From: Bacteroidota bacterium | GTDB taxonomy: Bacteria; Bacteroidota; Ignavibacteria; T3Sed10-11 | DNA length: 35,610 bases | Direction: 5' to 3' | Assembly (NCBI GenBank): GCA_007131635.1 | Contig: SLQE01000294.1 | Coordinates: 1-35,610, forward strand | Shown: one piece after another, positions 1-8,690 of the stretch | Layout of the letters: each line of letters begins with the position of its first letter | Position numbering within the stretch: position 1 is the first letter of the stretch | Position numbers and translations under genes: made by a program | The notes under the pieces: generated by a model | What the model saw: only the letters and a program-made list of their open reading frames with translations | The model's database searches: none | What the model was told of the DNA's origin: nothing

Positions 1-833
1 CATCCGACATCGGCACCCGCCGTGTAATCAAGCATCTCTTCATACGGCATCGCCCCGGTAAACGACACCCGTTCGGCAATATTTTTTCTCTGCGCGTATA
101 GTTCGACATCTTGACGAAGGGCGCCATCTCCCATAATAACGATATGCACGTTATCGATAGCTGTTGCAATATCGATTATATGAAATAATCCCCGACCCCG
201 CATCAACCATCCCTGATACAGAAATACAGAGTAGTTATCGGCTATATTGAATTTCTTTTTCAAAATATGTCTATCACCCGGATGCAACCGCCTGGGCGGA
301 TGGTTATTGATGGTAACGGGCAGCGGGATGTTATAACGTTGCCTGATGAGTTCGCTGTCGCGTTCCCCTGAAGTTATCGTGCTGTCTGTAAACCGGATAC
401 AGAAACGTTCGGCTGCCGACCAAAACCTCTGGGTTACCGGACGATTATGAAGAGATGCTATGGCAAAGTACAATTCTTTTGCATCGTACAAAACTTTTGA
501 TCCCGTAAAAAATTTTGCAGCTACCGCTGCGGGCAGACTGTACAGGTCCTCTGAAAGTATTAGCGACGGCCGTATGGCGATCATCCGCCAAAATGCCCGG
601 ATCCAGAAGTGAACATATTTGATCTTCGATCCAAGGTGCTCGATTACACGAAGCTCTTCCACCCGTATCCCGCCGAATTCACCCTCGTTATCCGTTTCTC
701 CCGGACCGAGAAAAGTAACCTGCATACCGAACCGTTTCAGAGAGCGGGCGATATTCCTGCACCGGCCATCGGTACGTATATCGCCGATTTCCAGAACAAC
801 AGCTTTTGTATCGGGACCTCTGTGATGTGGCAT
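1..833 (-). CDS. Glycosyltransferase, GT4-like, 3' end cut by window edge
   Basis: An open frame runs leftward from ATG at 833 and is still open at the window edge, giving about 277 residues of a protein that would normally be 350-400. The N-terminal half has a Rossmann-type start (KAVVLEIGDIRTDGR) and an early segment ILSEDLYSLPAA. The second half starts a second Rossmann domain at VFLYQGWLMRGRG and continues to VSFTGAMPYEEML, the usual GT-B/GT4 layout in which the C-terminal domain binds the nucleotide sugar. The catalytic Glu motif of that domain would lie beyond the edge. It probably transfers a sugar during cell-surface polysaccharide synthesis; substrate unknown. The ATG follows the stop of the upstream acyltransferase gene with no spacer, so the two are probably co-translated. 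Confidence 0.8.
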   Translation of the reverse strand, partial: MPHHRGPDTKAVVLEIGDIRTDGRCRNIARSLKRFGMQVTFLGPGETDNEGEFGGIRVEELRVIEHLGSKIKYVHFWIRAFWRMIAIRPSLILSEDLYSLPAAVAAKFFTGSKVLYDAKELYFAIASLHNRPVTQRFWSAAERFCIRFTDSTITSGERDSELIRQRYNIPLPVTINNHPPRRLHPGDRHILKKKFNIADNYSVFLYQGWLMRGRGLFHIIDIATAIDNVHIVIMGDGALRQDVELYAQRKNIAERVSFTGAMPYEEMLDYTAGADVG

Positions 834-1799
834 TTACTTCAGTTTTTTCCAGAACGTTGACCGGAGTATTCCACGCGAATTGAATTTTTCTTTAAAAAAG
901 ATAAGATCGAGACTCGGTGTCATGGGATTTTCTGCCCGCGTATCCTGAGAAACACCGGTATCGAGGAATTTATATCCGTCCTTTTTTGCACGTGTTATGA
1001 CTTCATACACCGCTCTGTATATCGGCCGAAGGTGCTGGTACTCATAGAGCATAGCAATATAAAAACAAAGTAATACATTGTCGTTACAATGAAACGTAAC
1101 GACCCCGCCGATTGCTTTCCCCTCGTATCTTACAAGAAATAACCGAATAAGGTCGCCGTTCAGTTTTCTCAGGAGTTTCAGTTCATCGAGCGTGTGAGTC
1201 GGTTCGGCATTGTGTTTTCTTTTATTTTTGACCAGAATAGGATAAAACTCTTCGTATGAATCCGATTCCTCGATCGAAAGCACATCCTGACGAAGTGATC
1301 GCCGTATGATATTCCGCGTCGTTTTCTGAAATGATTTCAAAATATCATCCGTTTCGTGAAGCCGGATGACGTGCGAAATATAATGACGCTGGTACACAAA
1401 ACCGCGATAAAGAAGCGCATATTCGAGATTATGAGAAAGCTCTTTCTGATAAATAAATGGTGCCGATGTCAGATACACTTCACGTATGCCTTCATCCCAG
1501 CAATAATCCTCAAATAAATCGATTATTTCGAGAGTCTCATTAAAATGTATGTCGCCTATGACAAACGATCCGTAGCTCGCTCCCGCCGGTGATTCATAGA
1601 TATTGAGTCTATCCAATCCACCCGGTAAAACCGCACGCAGTTGCCCGTTTTTATAAAACATAAGGTGGTGAAACGGAAACTTATTATCTTCGTGATAATC
1701 AAGGAAGTGCTGCAAGTGGAACATTGTCCCGTTATTCGAACGCAGGACAAATGAATCCCATTCATCTTTTCGGGAGGGCTCGTATTTTACTATTTCCAT
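834..1799 (-). CDS. FemAB/GNAT-like acyltransferase (BioF2-type), probable cell-envelope role
   Basis: This 321-residue cytoplasmic protein has the layout of FemAB-like proteins with a GNAT fold (Acetyltransf_6/BioF2-like): an N-terminal half with TMFHLQHFLDYHED and a C-terminal half with AIGGVVTFHCNDNVLLCFY and FLDTGVSQDTRAENP. Relatives add amino acids or acyl groups to peptidoglycan or to exopolysaccharide precursors; the substrate cannot be told here. The frame is open up to 1868, but those 23 extra residues are hydrophobic, AT-rich and overlap the predicted promoter, so I start at MEIVKYEPS. The family assignment rests on motif style and on the glycosyltransferase that follows directly, which suggests a surface-polysaccharide pair. 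Confidence 0.7.
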   Translation of the reverse strand: MEIVKYEPSRKDEWDSFVLRSNNGTMFHLQHFLDYHEDNKFPFHHLMFYKNGQLRAVLPGGLDRLNIYESPAGASYGSFVIGDIHFNETLEIIDLFEDYCWDEGIREVYLTSAPFIYQKELSHNLEYALLYRGFVYQRHYISHVIRLHETDDILKSFQKTTRNIIRRSLRQDVLSIEESDSYEEFYPILVKNKRKHNAEPTHTLDELKLLRKLNGDLIRLFLVRYEGKAIGGVVTFHCNDNVLLCFYIAMLYEYQHLRPIYRAVYEVITRAKKDGYKFLDTGVSQDTRAENPMTPSLDLIFFKEKFNSRGILRSTFWKKLK

Positions 1800-1845
1800 G
1801 TCTTGATCGATAATGACTACAACCCGCGATATTATAAAACGTATT

Positions 1846-1875
1846 AATATAGCAATTAATTTAACCAAAAATCAA
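1846..1875 (-). promoter_or_regulatory. Predicted sigma70-type promoter for the acyltransferase-glycosyltransferase pair
   Basis: On the minus strand TTGATT (1870-1875) and TATATT (1846-1851) are 18 bases apart, about 45 bases before the chosen start. It lies back to back with the plus-strand promoter of the MFS gene. AT-rich DNA makes chance matches likely. Confidence 0.4.
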
Positions 1876-1879
1876 CAAA

Positions 1880-1908
1880 TTGCTCTTTTATTCTTCATTA
1901 GGTATATT
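1880..1908 (+). promoter_or_regulatory. Predicted sigma70-type promoter for MFS-polA
   Basis: TTGCTC (1880-1885) and TATATT (1903-1908) are separated by 17 bases. A start near 1915 would leave a leader of about 50 bases before the MFS gene. No other promoter is visible before polA. Confidence 0.4.
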
Positions 1909-1965
1909 AAGTAGTTTATATACCCGTAGAGAATTGAAAACAAATTTTGCTCCTCCCCCGTTTTT

Positions 1966-3171
1966 ATGGAACTCTGGAAAAAGAATCTTTACACTATCTG
2001 GATAGCACAATTCATCACGATCGTCGGCATGAGTTCGGTCATTACGTTTTTACCGTTTTATGTCCGTGAACTCGGCGTAAGTGATAACGACCTTGTCGCA
2101 CGCTGGAGTGGATTTGCGTTTTCCGGTCCGTTCATTCTGTCCTTCTTTTTTACGCCGTTCTGGGGGATGATAGGCGACCGATACGGACGCAAGCTGATGG
2201 TTATCCGCGCGGTGTTCGGACTCGGTATTGCACAGATCTTTGTGGGTTCCGCTCAATCGGTTGAACAGCTGATATTTTTCAGGATGCTGCAAGGCGCACT
2301 GAGCGGTTTTATCCCTGCAGCGCTTACACTCGTATCGGCAACCGCTCCGCGAGAACGTACCGGCTACGCGCTCGGATTTCTTCAGACTTCCCTCTCGGCC
2401 GGGATGCTCATCGGTCCCGTTATCGGTGGTGTTCTCGCAGACATGGTCGGGTACCGCCCGATCTTTTATATTGTCTCCGCACTTTGCTTCACGAGCGGAG
2501 CTTTTGTCATTATAATGGTGAAAGAGATCCCCCCCGGGAAAGAGGAAAAAAAGTTCTCACTGCTCGAAAATATCAAATTTGCTCTCTCCTCCTCTCAGAT
2601 TGCATTGGCAATGATCGTTATTTATCTCGCACAATCATCGATTGTCATGCTCCAACCGGTATTTGCATTGTTCATCGAAAAGATCTATGATAACACACAA
2701 TATATCGGTACCGTGACCGGAGCGTTATTCTCGGTTATGGGTATGGTCATGATTTTTTCCGCACCGTGGTGGGGCAACCGCAACGATCTGGTCGGTTATA
2801 AACGCAACCTGCTCATTGCAACGGCTGTCGCAGCTACGATGTTATTTCTGCAGGCATTATCCCAAACACCGTGGCATCTTGCACTGAGCAGAATGGGACT
2901 CGGTTTTGCGATGGGAGGAGTTGTACCGGCCCTCTATTCATCTATCAGCAAACAGACGCCGCTGAAGAGGCGGGGCGGAATCGTCGGAATCGCAACAAGC
3001 TTTACGATACTTGCAAATATAACCGGTCCTACTTCATCCGGTTATATAGCATCACATTATGATATACGGACCGTATTATTTATTACCGCCGGCGTTATGG
3101 CTATTGCGGTATTGATTGTCGGACAATGGATACGAGAACCCATAGTACCCGAAGAATCCGGGGAATCATAA
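1966..3171 (+). CDS. Major facilitator superfamily transporter, MdtG/drug-exporter-like
   Basis: This 401-residue inner-membrane protein has about 12 hydrophobic helices. MFS motif A is present after helix 2 (GDRYGRKLMV, with D71, R72, G74, R75 and K76), and a motif C-like glycine/proline stretch appears in helix 5 (GMLIGPVIGG). The pattern fits proton-driven exporters of the MdtG/TetA type; the substrate cannot be read from sequence. No strong Shine-Dalgarno site precedes the ATG. The stop lies 25 bases before polA, so the two may share a transcript. Confidence 0.85.
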   Translation: MELWKKNLYTIWIAQFITIVGMSSVITFLPFYVRELGVSDNDLVARWSGFAFSGPFILSFFFTPFWGMIGDRYGRKLMVIRAVFGLGIAQIFVGSAQSVEQLIFFRMLQGALSGFIPAALTLVSATAPRERTGYALGFLQTSLSAGMLIGPVIGGVLADMVGYRPIFYIVSALCFTSGAFVIIMVKEIPPGKEEKKFSLLENIKFALSSSQIALAMIVIYLAQSSIVMLQPVFALFIEKIYDNTQYIGTVTGALFSVMGMVMIFSAPWWGNRNDLVGYKRNLLIATAVAATMLFLQALSQTPWHLALSRMGLGFAMGGVVPALYSSISKQTPLKRRGGIVGIATSFTILANITGPTSSGYIASHYDIRTVLFITAGVMAIAVLIVGQWIREPIVPEESGES

Positions 3172-3196
3172 AATATCAATTATTCAGGTTACAATA

Positions 3197-5917
3197 ATGC
3201 AGACAAATAAATCATCTCAGGAACGGTTATTTCTAATCGACGGCTATGCACTCATCTACCGCGCATACTTCGCTTTTATTAAGCGTCCGCTCATAAATTC
3301 AAAAGGACAAAATACGTCGGCAATATACGGATTCGTAAACGCATTGCTTCGCATACTCAAGTCCGAATCACCCGATCATATCGCGGTTGTACTCGATTCA
3401 AAAGAGCCGACATTCAGGCATAAACGTTACAAAGAATACAAAGCTACGCGCGAACAAATGCCCGAAGATCTCGTATCACAACTGGATATGTTAAAGGAGG
3501 TCGTACGGGCATTTAATATTCCGATTGTCGAGATGCCGGGTTATGAAGCAGACGATATTATGGGCACGCTCGCCAGAATCGCTGAAAAAGAAGGTGTCGA
3601 TACTTTCCTTGTTACAGGCGATAAAGATTTTATGCAACTTGTGAGCGATCGGGTAAAGATGTACAAGCCTCCGAAATCAAACGAAGAACCCGAGATAGTC
3701 GATATAAACGGTGTCAGAGAAAAATTCGGTGTTAATCCGGAATATGTTATCGATGTCCTCGCCCTCATGGGAGATTCGTCTGATAATATACCCGGTGTGC
3801 GCGGTATCGGTGAAAAGACCGCGATACCGCTCATTCAGGAATACGGTACGGTTGAAAACCTAATCGATAATATCGAAAAAGTTGAAAAGGAAGGTGTTCG
3901 CACAAAATTAAGTGAAGATCGTCAAAACGCCCTGCTTTCGAAAGAGCTCGTCACCATCGACACAAATGTCCCGCTGAACATATCATTTCATGAACTCAAT
4001 GCAAATACCCGGGACACAGAAAAGCTGACGATACTTTTCAGGGATCTTGAATTCAAATCTATTATTGAACAAATGAGCTTATCAGTACCGGATGAAGACA
4101 GCACGGGAATAGTTAATAAGTCGATTTCATCCTCTGAAGTTGCATACCATCCCGTGCAGAATAAAGAACTCTTCGATCGAATGATCGGCGCACTAAAAAA
4201 AGCTGATGTTATTTCTTTCGACACCGAAACGACATCGCGTAATCCGCTCGAGTCAACCGTTGTCGGTATTTCATTTGCCGTCGATAAGAACAGGGCATGG
4301 TTTATTCCGCTTGAGGATCATGCAATCCCCGGGGTACACCTCAAAAATGAATTACAGAAGATCTTAAACAGTATGACTCTCAAGGGAGGGCAAAACATAA
4401 AATTCGATATATTGGCGCTGCGCTCCCTGGGATTGACCGTGAGCGATCCGCTCTTTGATACTATGATCGCTGCATTTGTGATTCGATCCGACGGCCAGCA
4501 TAATCTCGACTCGCTCGCCAAAGAATACCTGATGTACGATATGGTATCGTACTCAGATCTTGTCGGTTCCGGGAAAAATCAGATGGATATCCGCGACGTG
4601 AATCCCGACGAGCTGGTTCGCTACGCCTGTGAAGACGCAGATATAACGCTTCAGTTGTGGAACAAGCTTAAACCGGGATTAGAGACCATTGATGCATTGC
4701 GATTATGCGAGGAAATAGAATTCCCGCTCATTACTGTTTTGTCAGATATGGAAGCGACCGGTGTCGCCATCGATGCGGATTTTCTCCGCACCTTATCGAA
4801 AAAATTATCGAAGGATCTGCTGAAGATACGCGAGGTAATCTACGAGCACGCAGGATATGAATTCAACATCAACTCAACCCAGCAGCTCAGCAAAGTGTTA
4901 TTCGAGAGACTGAACTTACCGCCGGTTAAGAAAACGAAAACAGGTTATTCTACCGATACATCGGTTCTCGAGCGTCTGAAGGGTATTCATCCCGTCATCG
5001 ACATGCTGCTTGAGTATCGTCAGTATACAAAGCTGCAATCGACATATATCGATGCACTTCCGAGACTGATCAATCCAAAGTCCGGCAGAGTCCATACCTC
5101 ATTCAACCAGACGATCGCATCGACGGGAAGGCTATCGTCGAGCAATCCTAATTTACAAAACATCCCGATCCGCACCGATCTCGGGAGGTCGATCCGTAAA
5201 GCATTCATTCCCACATCGAATGATCACCTGATTATGTCATCGGATTATTCACAGATAGAATTACGTGTCATGGCACATGTGTCGGGAGACGCCGGTCTGC
5301 TTGATGCCTTCAAGAATAATGAGGATATCCACGCAACGACCGCCGCGAAGGTATTTGATGTACCGCTTGACGAGGTCTCAGCCGGTATGCGTCGCAAAGC
5401 AAAGGAAATAAACTTCGGTATAATGTACGGGATAAGTGCGTTTGGACTTGCCTCGCGACTTGAAATACCGCAGGGTGAAGCCGCGGATATCATCGAACGT
5501 TATTTTCATCGTTTCCCGGCCGTCCACCAATATATTCAAAAGACAACGGAAATAGCCAAGAAAGACGGCTATGTTACCACACTGATGGGGAGACGCCGTT
5601 ACCTTCCCGACATCACAAGCAGAAATAAAACCGTACAGCAGAATGCCGTTCGTCAGGCAATCAATATGCCTATTCAGGGAACAGCGGCAGATATGATAAA
5701 GCTCGCAATGGTGCGTATTCACGACAAATTCAAAGAAAAGAAATTACAATCCCGGATGATCATACAGGTACATGACGAATTGGTGTTCGACGTGCTGAAA
5801 ACCGAGCTTGAGGAGATCATAAAACTCGTCGAGCATGAAATGGAACATGCATTAGATCTGGACGTGCCGATTGAGGTCGAAACCGGTACGGGGAAAAATT
5901 GGTTTGAGGCACATTAA
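3197..5917 (+). CDS. polA: DNA polymerase I with 5' nuclease and intact proofreading domain
   Basis: This 906-residue enzyme does gap filling and Okazaki primer removal. The 5' nuclease domain spans about 1-310 (FLIDGYALIYRAYFAF; GYEADDIMGTLA; GDKDFMQLV; GDSSDNIPGVRGIG). The 3'-5' exonuclease domain spans about 330-500 and keeps all metal ligands: D342 and E344 in FDTET, D404 in NIKFD, Y476 and D480 in YACED. Many relatives have lost these residues, so proofreading is probably active. The polymerase domain has motif A (D683 in SSDYSQIELR), motif B (RRKAKEINFGIMYG) and motif C (D860 in VHDELVFD). Its stop is one base from the stop of the convergent phytase-like gene, leaving no room for a separate terminator. 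Confidence 0.97.
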   Translation: MQTNKSSQERLFLIDGYALIYRAYFAFIKRPLINSKGQNTSAIYGFVNALLRILKSESPDHIAVVLDSKEPTFRHKRYKEYKATREQMPEDLVSQLDMLKEVVRAFNIPIVEMPGYEADDIMGTLARIAEKEGVDTFLVTGDKDFMQLVSDRVKMYKPPKSNEEPEIVDINGVREKFGVNPEYVIDVLALMGDSSDNIPGVRGIGEKTAIPLIQEYGTVENLIDNIEKVEKEGVRTKLSEDRQNALLSKELVTIDTNVPLNISFHELNANTRDTEKLTILFRDLEFKSIIEQMSLSVPDEDSTGIVNKSISSSEVAYHPVQNKELFDRMIGALKKADVISFDTETTSRNPLESTVVGISFAVDKNRAWFIPLEDHAIPGVHLKNELQKILNSMTLKGGQNIKFDILALRSLGLTVSDPLFDTMIAAFVIRSDGQHNLDSLAKEYLMYDMVSYSDLVGSGKNQMDIRDVNPDELVRYACEDADITLQLWNKLKPGLETIDALRLCEEIEFPLITVLSDMEATGVAIDADFLRTLSKKLSKDLLKIREVIYEHAGYEFNINSTQQLSKVLFERLNLPPVKKTKTGYSTDTSVLERLKGIHPVIDMLLEYRQYTKLQSTYIDALPRLINPKSGRVHTSFNQTIASTGRLSSSNPNLQNIPIRTDLGRSIRKAFIPTSNDHLIMSSDYSQIELRVMAHVSGDAGLLDAFKNNEDIHATTAAKVFDVPLDEVSAGMRRKAKEINFGIMYGISAFGLASRLEIPQGEAADIIERYFHRFPAVHQYIQKTTEIAKKDGYVTTLMGRRRYLPDITSRNKTVQQNAVRQAINMPIQGTAADMIKLAMVRIHDKFKEKKLQSRMIIQVHDELVFDVLKTELEEIIKLVEHEMEHALDLDVPIEVETGTGKNWFEAH

Positions 5918-5918
5918 G

Positions 5919-7100
5919 CTAGTATCCCTCGGATTTCGACTGGTCATCCCCGGAAGGATTCGGATATTTCCCGGTATGCGATTTTAGAAGAGCTGCTATA
6001 TCTTCCCAGTCGTAGTAATGAAACGTCCTGTCACTCGACATCATCACAAGCATTCCACGGGGAAATGCGAAACCCAATGGCGTTGAGGTAACCTCAACGC
6101 CGTCAGTATCGTTTGCGGAGACAGGAATGATTGCAATGACGGGATGGTCGTGAGGTTTGCCCGGTATACCTTCACGGGGAAATATCTGCAACCGGTGGCC
6201 GCCCTGATCTGAGACGAGTATGTATCCCGTTCCGTCATCATATGTATAAATTGCAATGCCTTCCTGATCGTCTACGAATCCTGATTTGCCGAAAAAAGCA
6301 AGCTCGTCATTGCTTGAATCGGGATCGGCGTAATATTTTCGGATACCGACTTCCTCATCGGAATAATAAACAAACCTCAGTTGGTTATCCACGGCGATTG
6401 CTTCGATTTCTTTTTCACCGCTATATTTTCCGAATTCCCTGACCTTCGTTCCGCGGACATGCCCCATACCATCATCTTCCAATAAATATTGCCTGAGATA
6501 ACCCTTCTCCGGTCCGCTCTTACCGCTGACAATAGCAAATACCGCTTCGTCGTACGGTCTTTTGTAGAGCGCCACTCCCATCGGAGCACGGGTGCTATCG
6601 CCGTCAAATACCGGGATCCCGCCGTCATCGATGGGCTGCATATCGGGTAACGAAAACACTCTGATCATCATACTGTTTCGCTCTGTGGCAACGGCGATAT
6701 CAATCGACCGGTTCTTAAAGCGAAATCCATACGCAACATCCACATTGTTCGGCCGTTTTAAACCGGTTACACTTCGTTCGTGATCAATCTCCCCGTTAAG
6801 ATTGAATACGAATAACCCTCCATTCGTCGGGTGTTTATCAGTCCCGAGTACTATGCTTTTCATGGGATTGGCAGGGTGAATCCATATTGCCGGATCATCG
6901 CTATCAAACGGAACAAACTCTGTAACAACGGCCGGTTTCAATGTATCACCGACAAGCAACGTTGATTGTTTCCAGATGCCATAGCCCTCGCCCGAAAAAT
7001 TCTCGCGGTCACATCCGATAATACATAAAGCGATTATCACAGGAACAAAAAAATACAGTGTCATGCTTTTCATTATTGAATTTTTATCTGATACAAACAC
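5919..7100 (-). CDS. Beta-propeller phytase-like lipoprotein
   Basis: This 393-residue protein matches beta-propeller (alkaline, calcium-dependent) phytases: DSDDPAIWIHP, GTDKHPTNGGLFVFNLNG, RPNNVDVAYGF, DIAVATERN, DDQEGIAIY and LVSDQGGHRLQIF are the blade signatures of that family. Such enzymes hydrolyse phytate or other organic phosphates. A signal peptide ends in a lipobox (ALCIIGC, C30), so it should be a lipid-anchored envelope protein. The start is GTG at 7100, chosen because AGGAG lies seven bases before it; ATG at 7073 is an alternative that would keep the lipobox but lacks a ribosome site. Its natural substrate is not shown by the sequence. Confidence 0.87.
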   Translation of the reverse strand: MFVSDKNSIMKSMTLYFFVPVIIALCIIGCDRENFSGEGYGIWKQSTLLVGDTLKPAVVTEFVPFDSDDPAIWIHPANPMKSIVLGTDKHPTNGGLFVFNLNGEIDHERSVTGLKRPNNVDVAYGFRFKNRSIDIAVATERNSMMIRVFSLPDMQPIDDGGIPVFDGDSTRAPMGVALYKRPYDEAVFAIVSGKSGPEKGYLRQYLLEDDGMGHVRGTKVREFGKYSGEKEIEAIAVDNQLRFVYYSDEEVGIRKYYADPDSSNDELAFFGKSGFVDDQEGIAIYTYDDGTGYILVSDQGGHRLQIFPREGIPGKPHDHPVIAIIPVSANDTDGVEVTSTPLGFAFPRGMLVMMSSDRTFHYYDWEDIAALLKSHTGKYPNPSGDDQSKSEGY

Positions 7101-7197
7101 GGATTTGCTCCTGTATATTTTTGTATTGAATATAACCGGTAGATTAAGGACATAGAAATATCACGGTACATTTTTCTTTTCCCGGGAGGAGGTCCTG

Positions 7198-7767
7198 TCA
7201 GGTCACGACGTCCGCAGCCTGTTTTTTATCAGTGACCGGATTTTCATTTCTTCGCTTACGGCGTCTTGCTTTGACAATGAGTCCGATTCCGAATACTATC
7301 AACAATACAGGCCAGAAATTGAATAAATAATATTCGATACTGTAGAGATTGAAAAGCTCGGTCGAATCGGCAATGATCAACAGTCCGATACCGGTAAAAA
7401 ATATTGTCGGTATCAACAGATGCCAGTCGCGCACATTGTATATGTACATCATTAAAAATGAGAATCCGAGTATAAGAAATATCGCCGGTAGCAGAACAGG
7501 ATAGCGATCGGTTAGCATATCCATACTCTCAAGAATAAAATATAAGCCGAGCAGAAAAAGCGCTGTCCCCCAGAACACTTTATTGCGGTCACCTCCGCTA
7601 AATGAGCGTACCACCAAAGTCGCTCCGAAAAGGACCATAAATCCCATCACAAAATTCCAGAACGATAACTGCAAGAGTCCCATTTGATCTGCGAGCAGCA
7701 GTAAACCAACGGCTATTAGTATAACACCGAGGGTCGGTATTTTCCGAACATTATTTTTAAATGACAT
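7198..7767 (-). CDS. LiaI/LiaF-like membrane protein built of three two-helix repeats
   Basis: This 189-residue integral membrane protein has six predicted helices and a basic tail (KARRRKRRN). The helices form three repeats of one module: a glycine-rich helix (GVILIAVGLLLLAD, then VFWGTALFLLGLYFILES, then IPTIFFTGIGLLIIADS), a short linker, and a second helix ending in a glycine/leucine stretch. This module is the LiaI/LiaF-like transmembrane region seen in cell-envelope stress proteins. One copy of it also lies in the middle of the upstream PspC-domain gene, which supports a shared role in sensing membrane stress. The molecular function is not established. Confidence 0.7.
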   Translation of the reverse strand: MSFKNNVRKIPTLGVILIAVGLLLLADQMGLLQLSFWNFVMGFMVLFGATLVVRSFSGGDRNKVFWGTALFLLGLYFILESMDMLTDRYPVLLPAIFLILGFSFLMMYIYNVRDWHLLIPTIFFTGIGLLIIADSTELFNLYSIEYYLFNFWPVLLIVFGIGLIVKARRRKRRNENPVTDKKQAADVVT

Positions 7768-7775
7768 AGTATTCT

Positions 7776-7788
7776 CTTATAGTATAAG
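7776..7788. promoter_or_regulatory. 13-base palindrome next to the LiaI-like gene start
   Basis: CTTATA-G-TATAAG is a perfect palindrome with six-base arms, eight bases before the start codon and overlapping the likely ribosome site (AAGAGA on the minus strand). It could be an operator or a small RNA hairpin. AT-rich sequence makes a chance match possible. Confidence 0.3.
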
Positions 7789-7846
7789 AAATATTTGGTA
7801 ATAAATCTTCATATAGTACGTTGGGCATTACCCCGATAAGGGTTTT

Positions 7847-8545
7847 TTATAGATGCTCATCCGGCACAAAAATTGCCATTGCAATATACAATAGTATTCC
7901 CGTACCGACCGATAGTATTGTCATAAATATAAACAGCAACCTCACGACGGTCGGATCCAGACTAAAATAATCTCCGAGCCCCCCGCAGACTCCAAAAAGT
8001 TTACGGTCGCGCCGCGATTTATACAATCGCTTATACGACGGTGCATCGTTATGTTCTGCGTTCATTTTGATATCTCCCTCCTGTTCAGGTTCGCCTCTTC
8101 CGGTCTGTCTGCGTTCCCGCGACTGTTGATGTGAATAGATCAGAGCCATACCCAGGAGAATGAACAAAATCGGCAGCACCAATCCCCATGATATATGCCA
8201 GATATGGTGAAAAGCAAACCATCCGAAATTACGCAACAGAAAGAGCAATCCGATAATTATAAAAATCACACCCCAGGTACGTTTCGGAGTATTTTTTGTC
8301 GGTGGTATATCGCCTGATTGTATCATTGCGAGATGATACGGATTAACGGGCATAATGATCATCCCGCCGATATATAACAATATCCCGGTACCGCCGAATA
8401 AAATTAAGAGGATAAACAATCCTCTGACTATTGTCGGATCAATGTCGAAATATTCGGCAATTCCACCACAAATGCCGTCGATCATCCTATCGCGTCGTGA
8501 CTTATACATTCGTTTGGGCTCATTATATATCTCAGCGGCTGCCAT
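7847..8545 (-). CDS. Double PspC-domain membrane protein (PspC - LiaI-like - PspC)
   Basis: This 232-residue protein carries two PspC domains. The first (about 11-70) has YKSRRDRMIDGICGG, YFDIDPTIVR and GILLYIGGMIIMP. The second (about 172-230) has YKSRRDRKLFGVCGG, YFSLDPTVVR and GILLYIAMAIFVP. Between them (about 88-142) sits one two-helix LiaI-like module (WGVIFIIIGLLFLLRNFGW and LVLPILFILLGMALIY) and an acidic, Gln-rich linker. PspC proteins sit in the inner membrane and regulate or sense envelope stress. Neither a pspA nor a response-regulator gene is in the window. The LiaI-like gene follows 79 bases downstream on the same strand. A good ribosome site (AAGGAG) precedes the ATG. Confidence 0.85.
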   Translation of the reverse strand: MAAAEIYNEPKRMYKSRRDRMIDGICGGIAEYFDIDPTIVRGLFILLILFGGTGILLYIGGMIIMPVNPYHLAMIQSGDIPPTKNTPKRTWGVIFIIIGLLFLLRNFGWFAFHHIWHISWGLVLPILFILLGMALIYSHQQSRERRQTGRGEPEQEGDIKMNAEHNDAPSYKRLYKSRRDRKLFGVCGGLGDYFSLDPTVVRLLFIFMTILSVGTGILLYIAMAIFVPDEHL

Positions 8546-8570
8546 GGTCGTTACTCCTTATGTTCAAATG

Positions 8571-8599
8571 CATACTATCCTTAGTATGGTGTACGTCAA
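8571..8599 (-). promoter_or_regulatory. Predicted promoter with an overlapping operator-like palindrome
   Basis: On the minus strand TTGACG (8594-8599) and TAGTAT (8572-8577) are 16 bases apart, upstream of the PspC gene. A perfect inverted repeat, CATACTA-TCCT-TAGTATG (8571-8588), covers the -10 box and most of the spacer. A protein bound there would block RNA polymerase, so this is a plausible repressor site for the PspC/LiaI-like genes. Confidence 0.45.
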
Positions 8600-8627
8600 T
8601 TGAGATTGGAAGTTTCACATAAATATA

Positions 8628-8658
8628 CAAAGTCAGCCCTATACGGGGGCTGACTTTG
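8628..8658 (-). terminator. Terminator-like hairpin after frr
   Basis: A perfect 12-base-pair stem (CAAAGTCAGCCC / GGGCTGACTTTG) with a seven-base loop lies 32 bases past the frr stop. On the minus strand it is followed by TATATTTATG rather than a clean T run, so termination may be partial. It separates the translation genes from the PspC promoter. Confidence 0.65.
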
Positions 8659-8690
8659 GAAACGGCGGCTCTTGAAGGGAACGGGTAGGA

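Noticed and set aside
1800-1868. Longer N-terminus for the acyltransferase gene
   Set aside because: The 23 extra residues are hydrophobic and AT-derived, overlap the predicted promoter and do not look like the family start.
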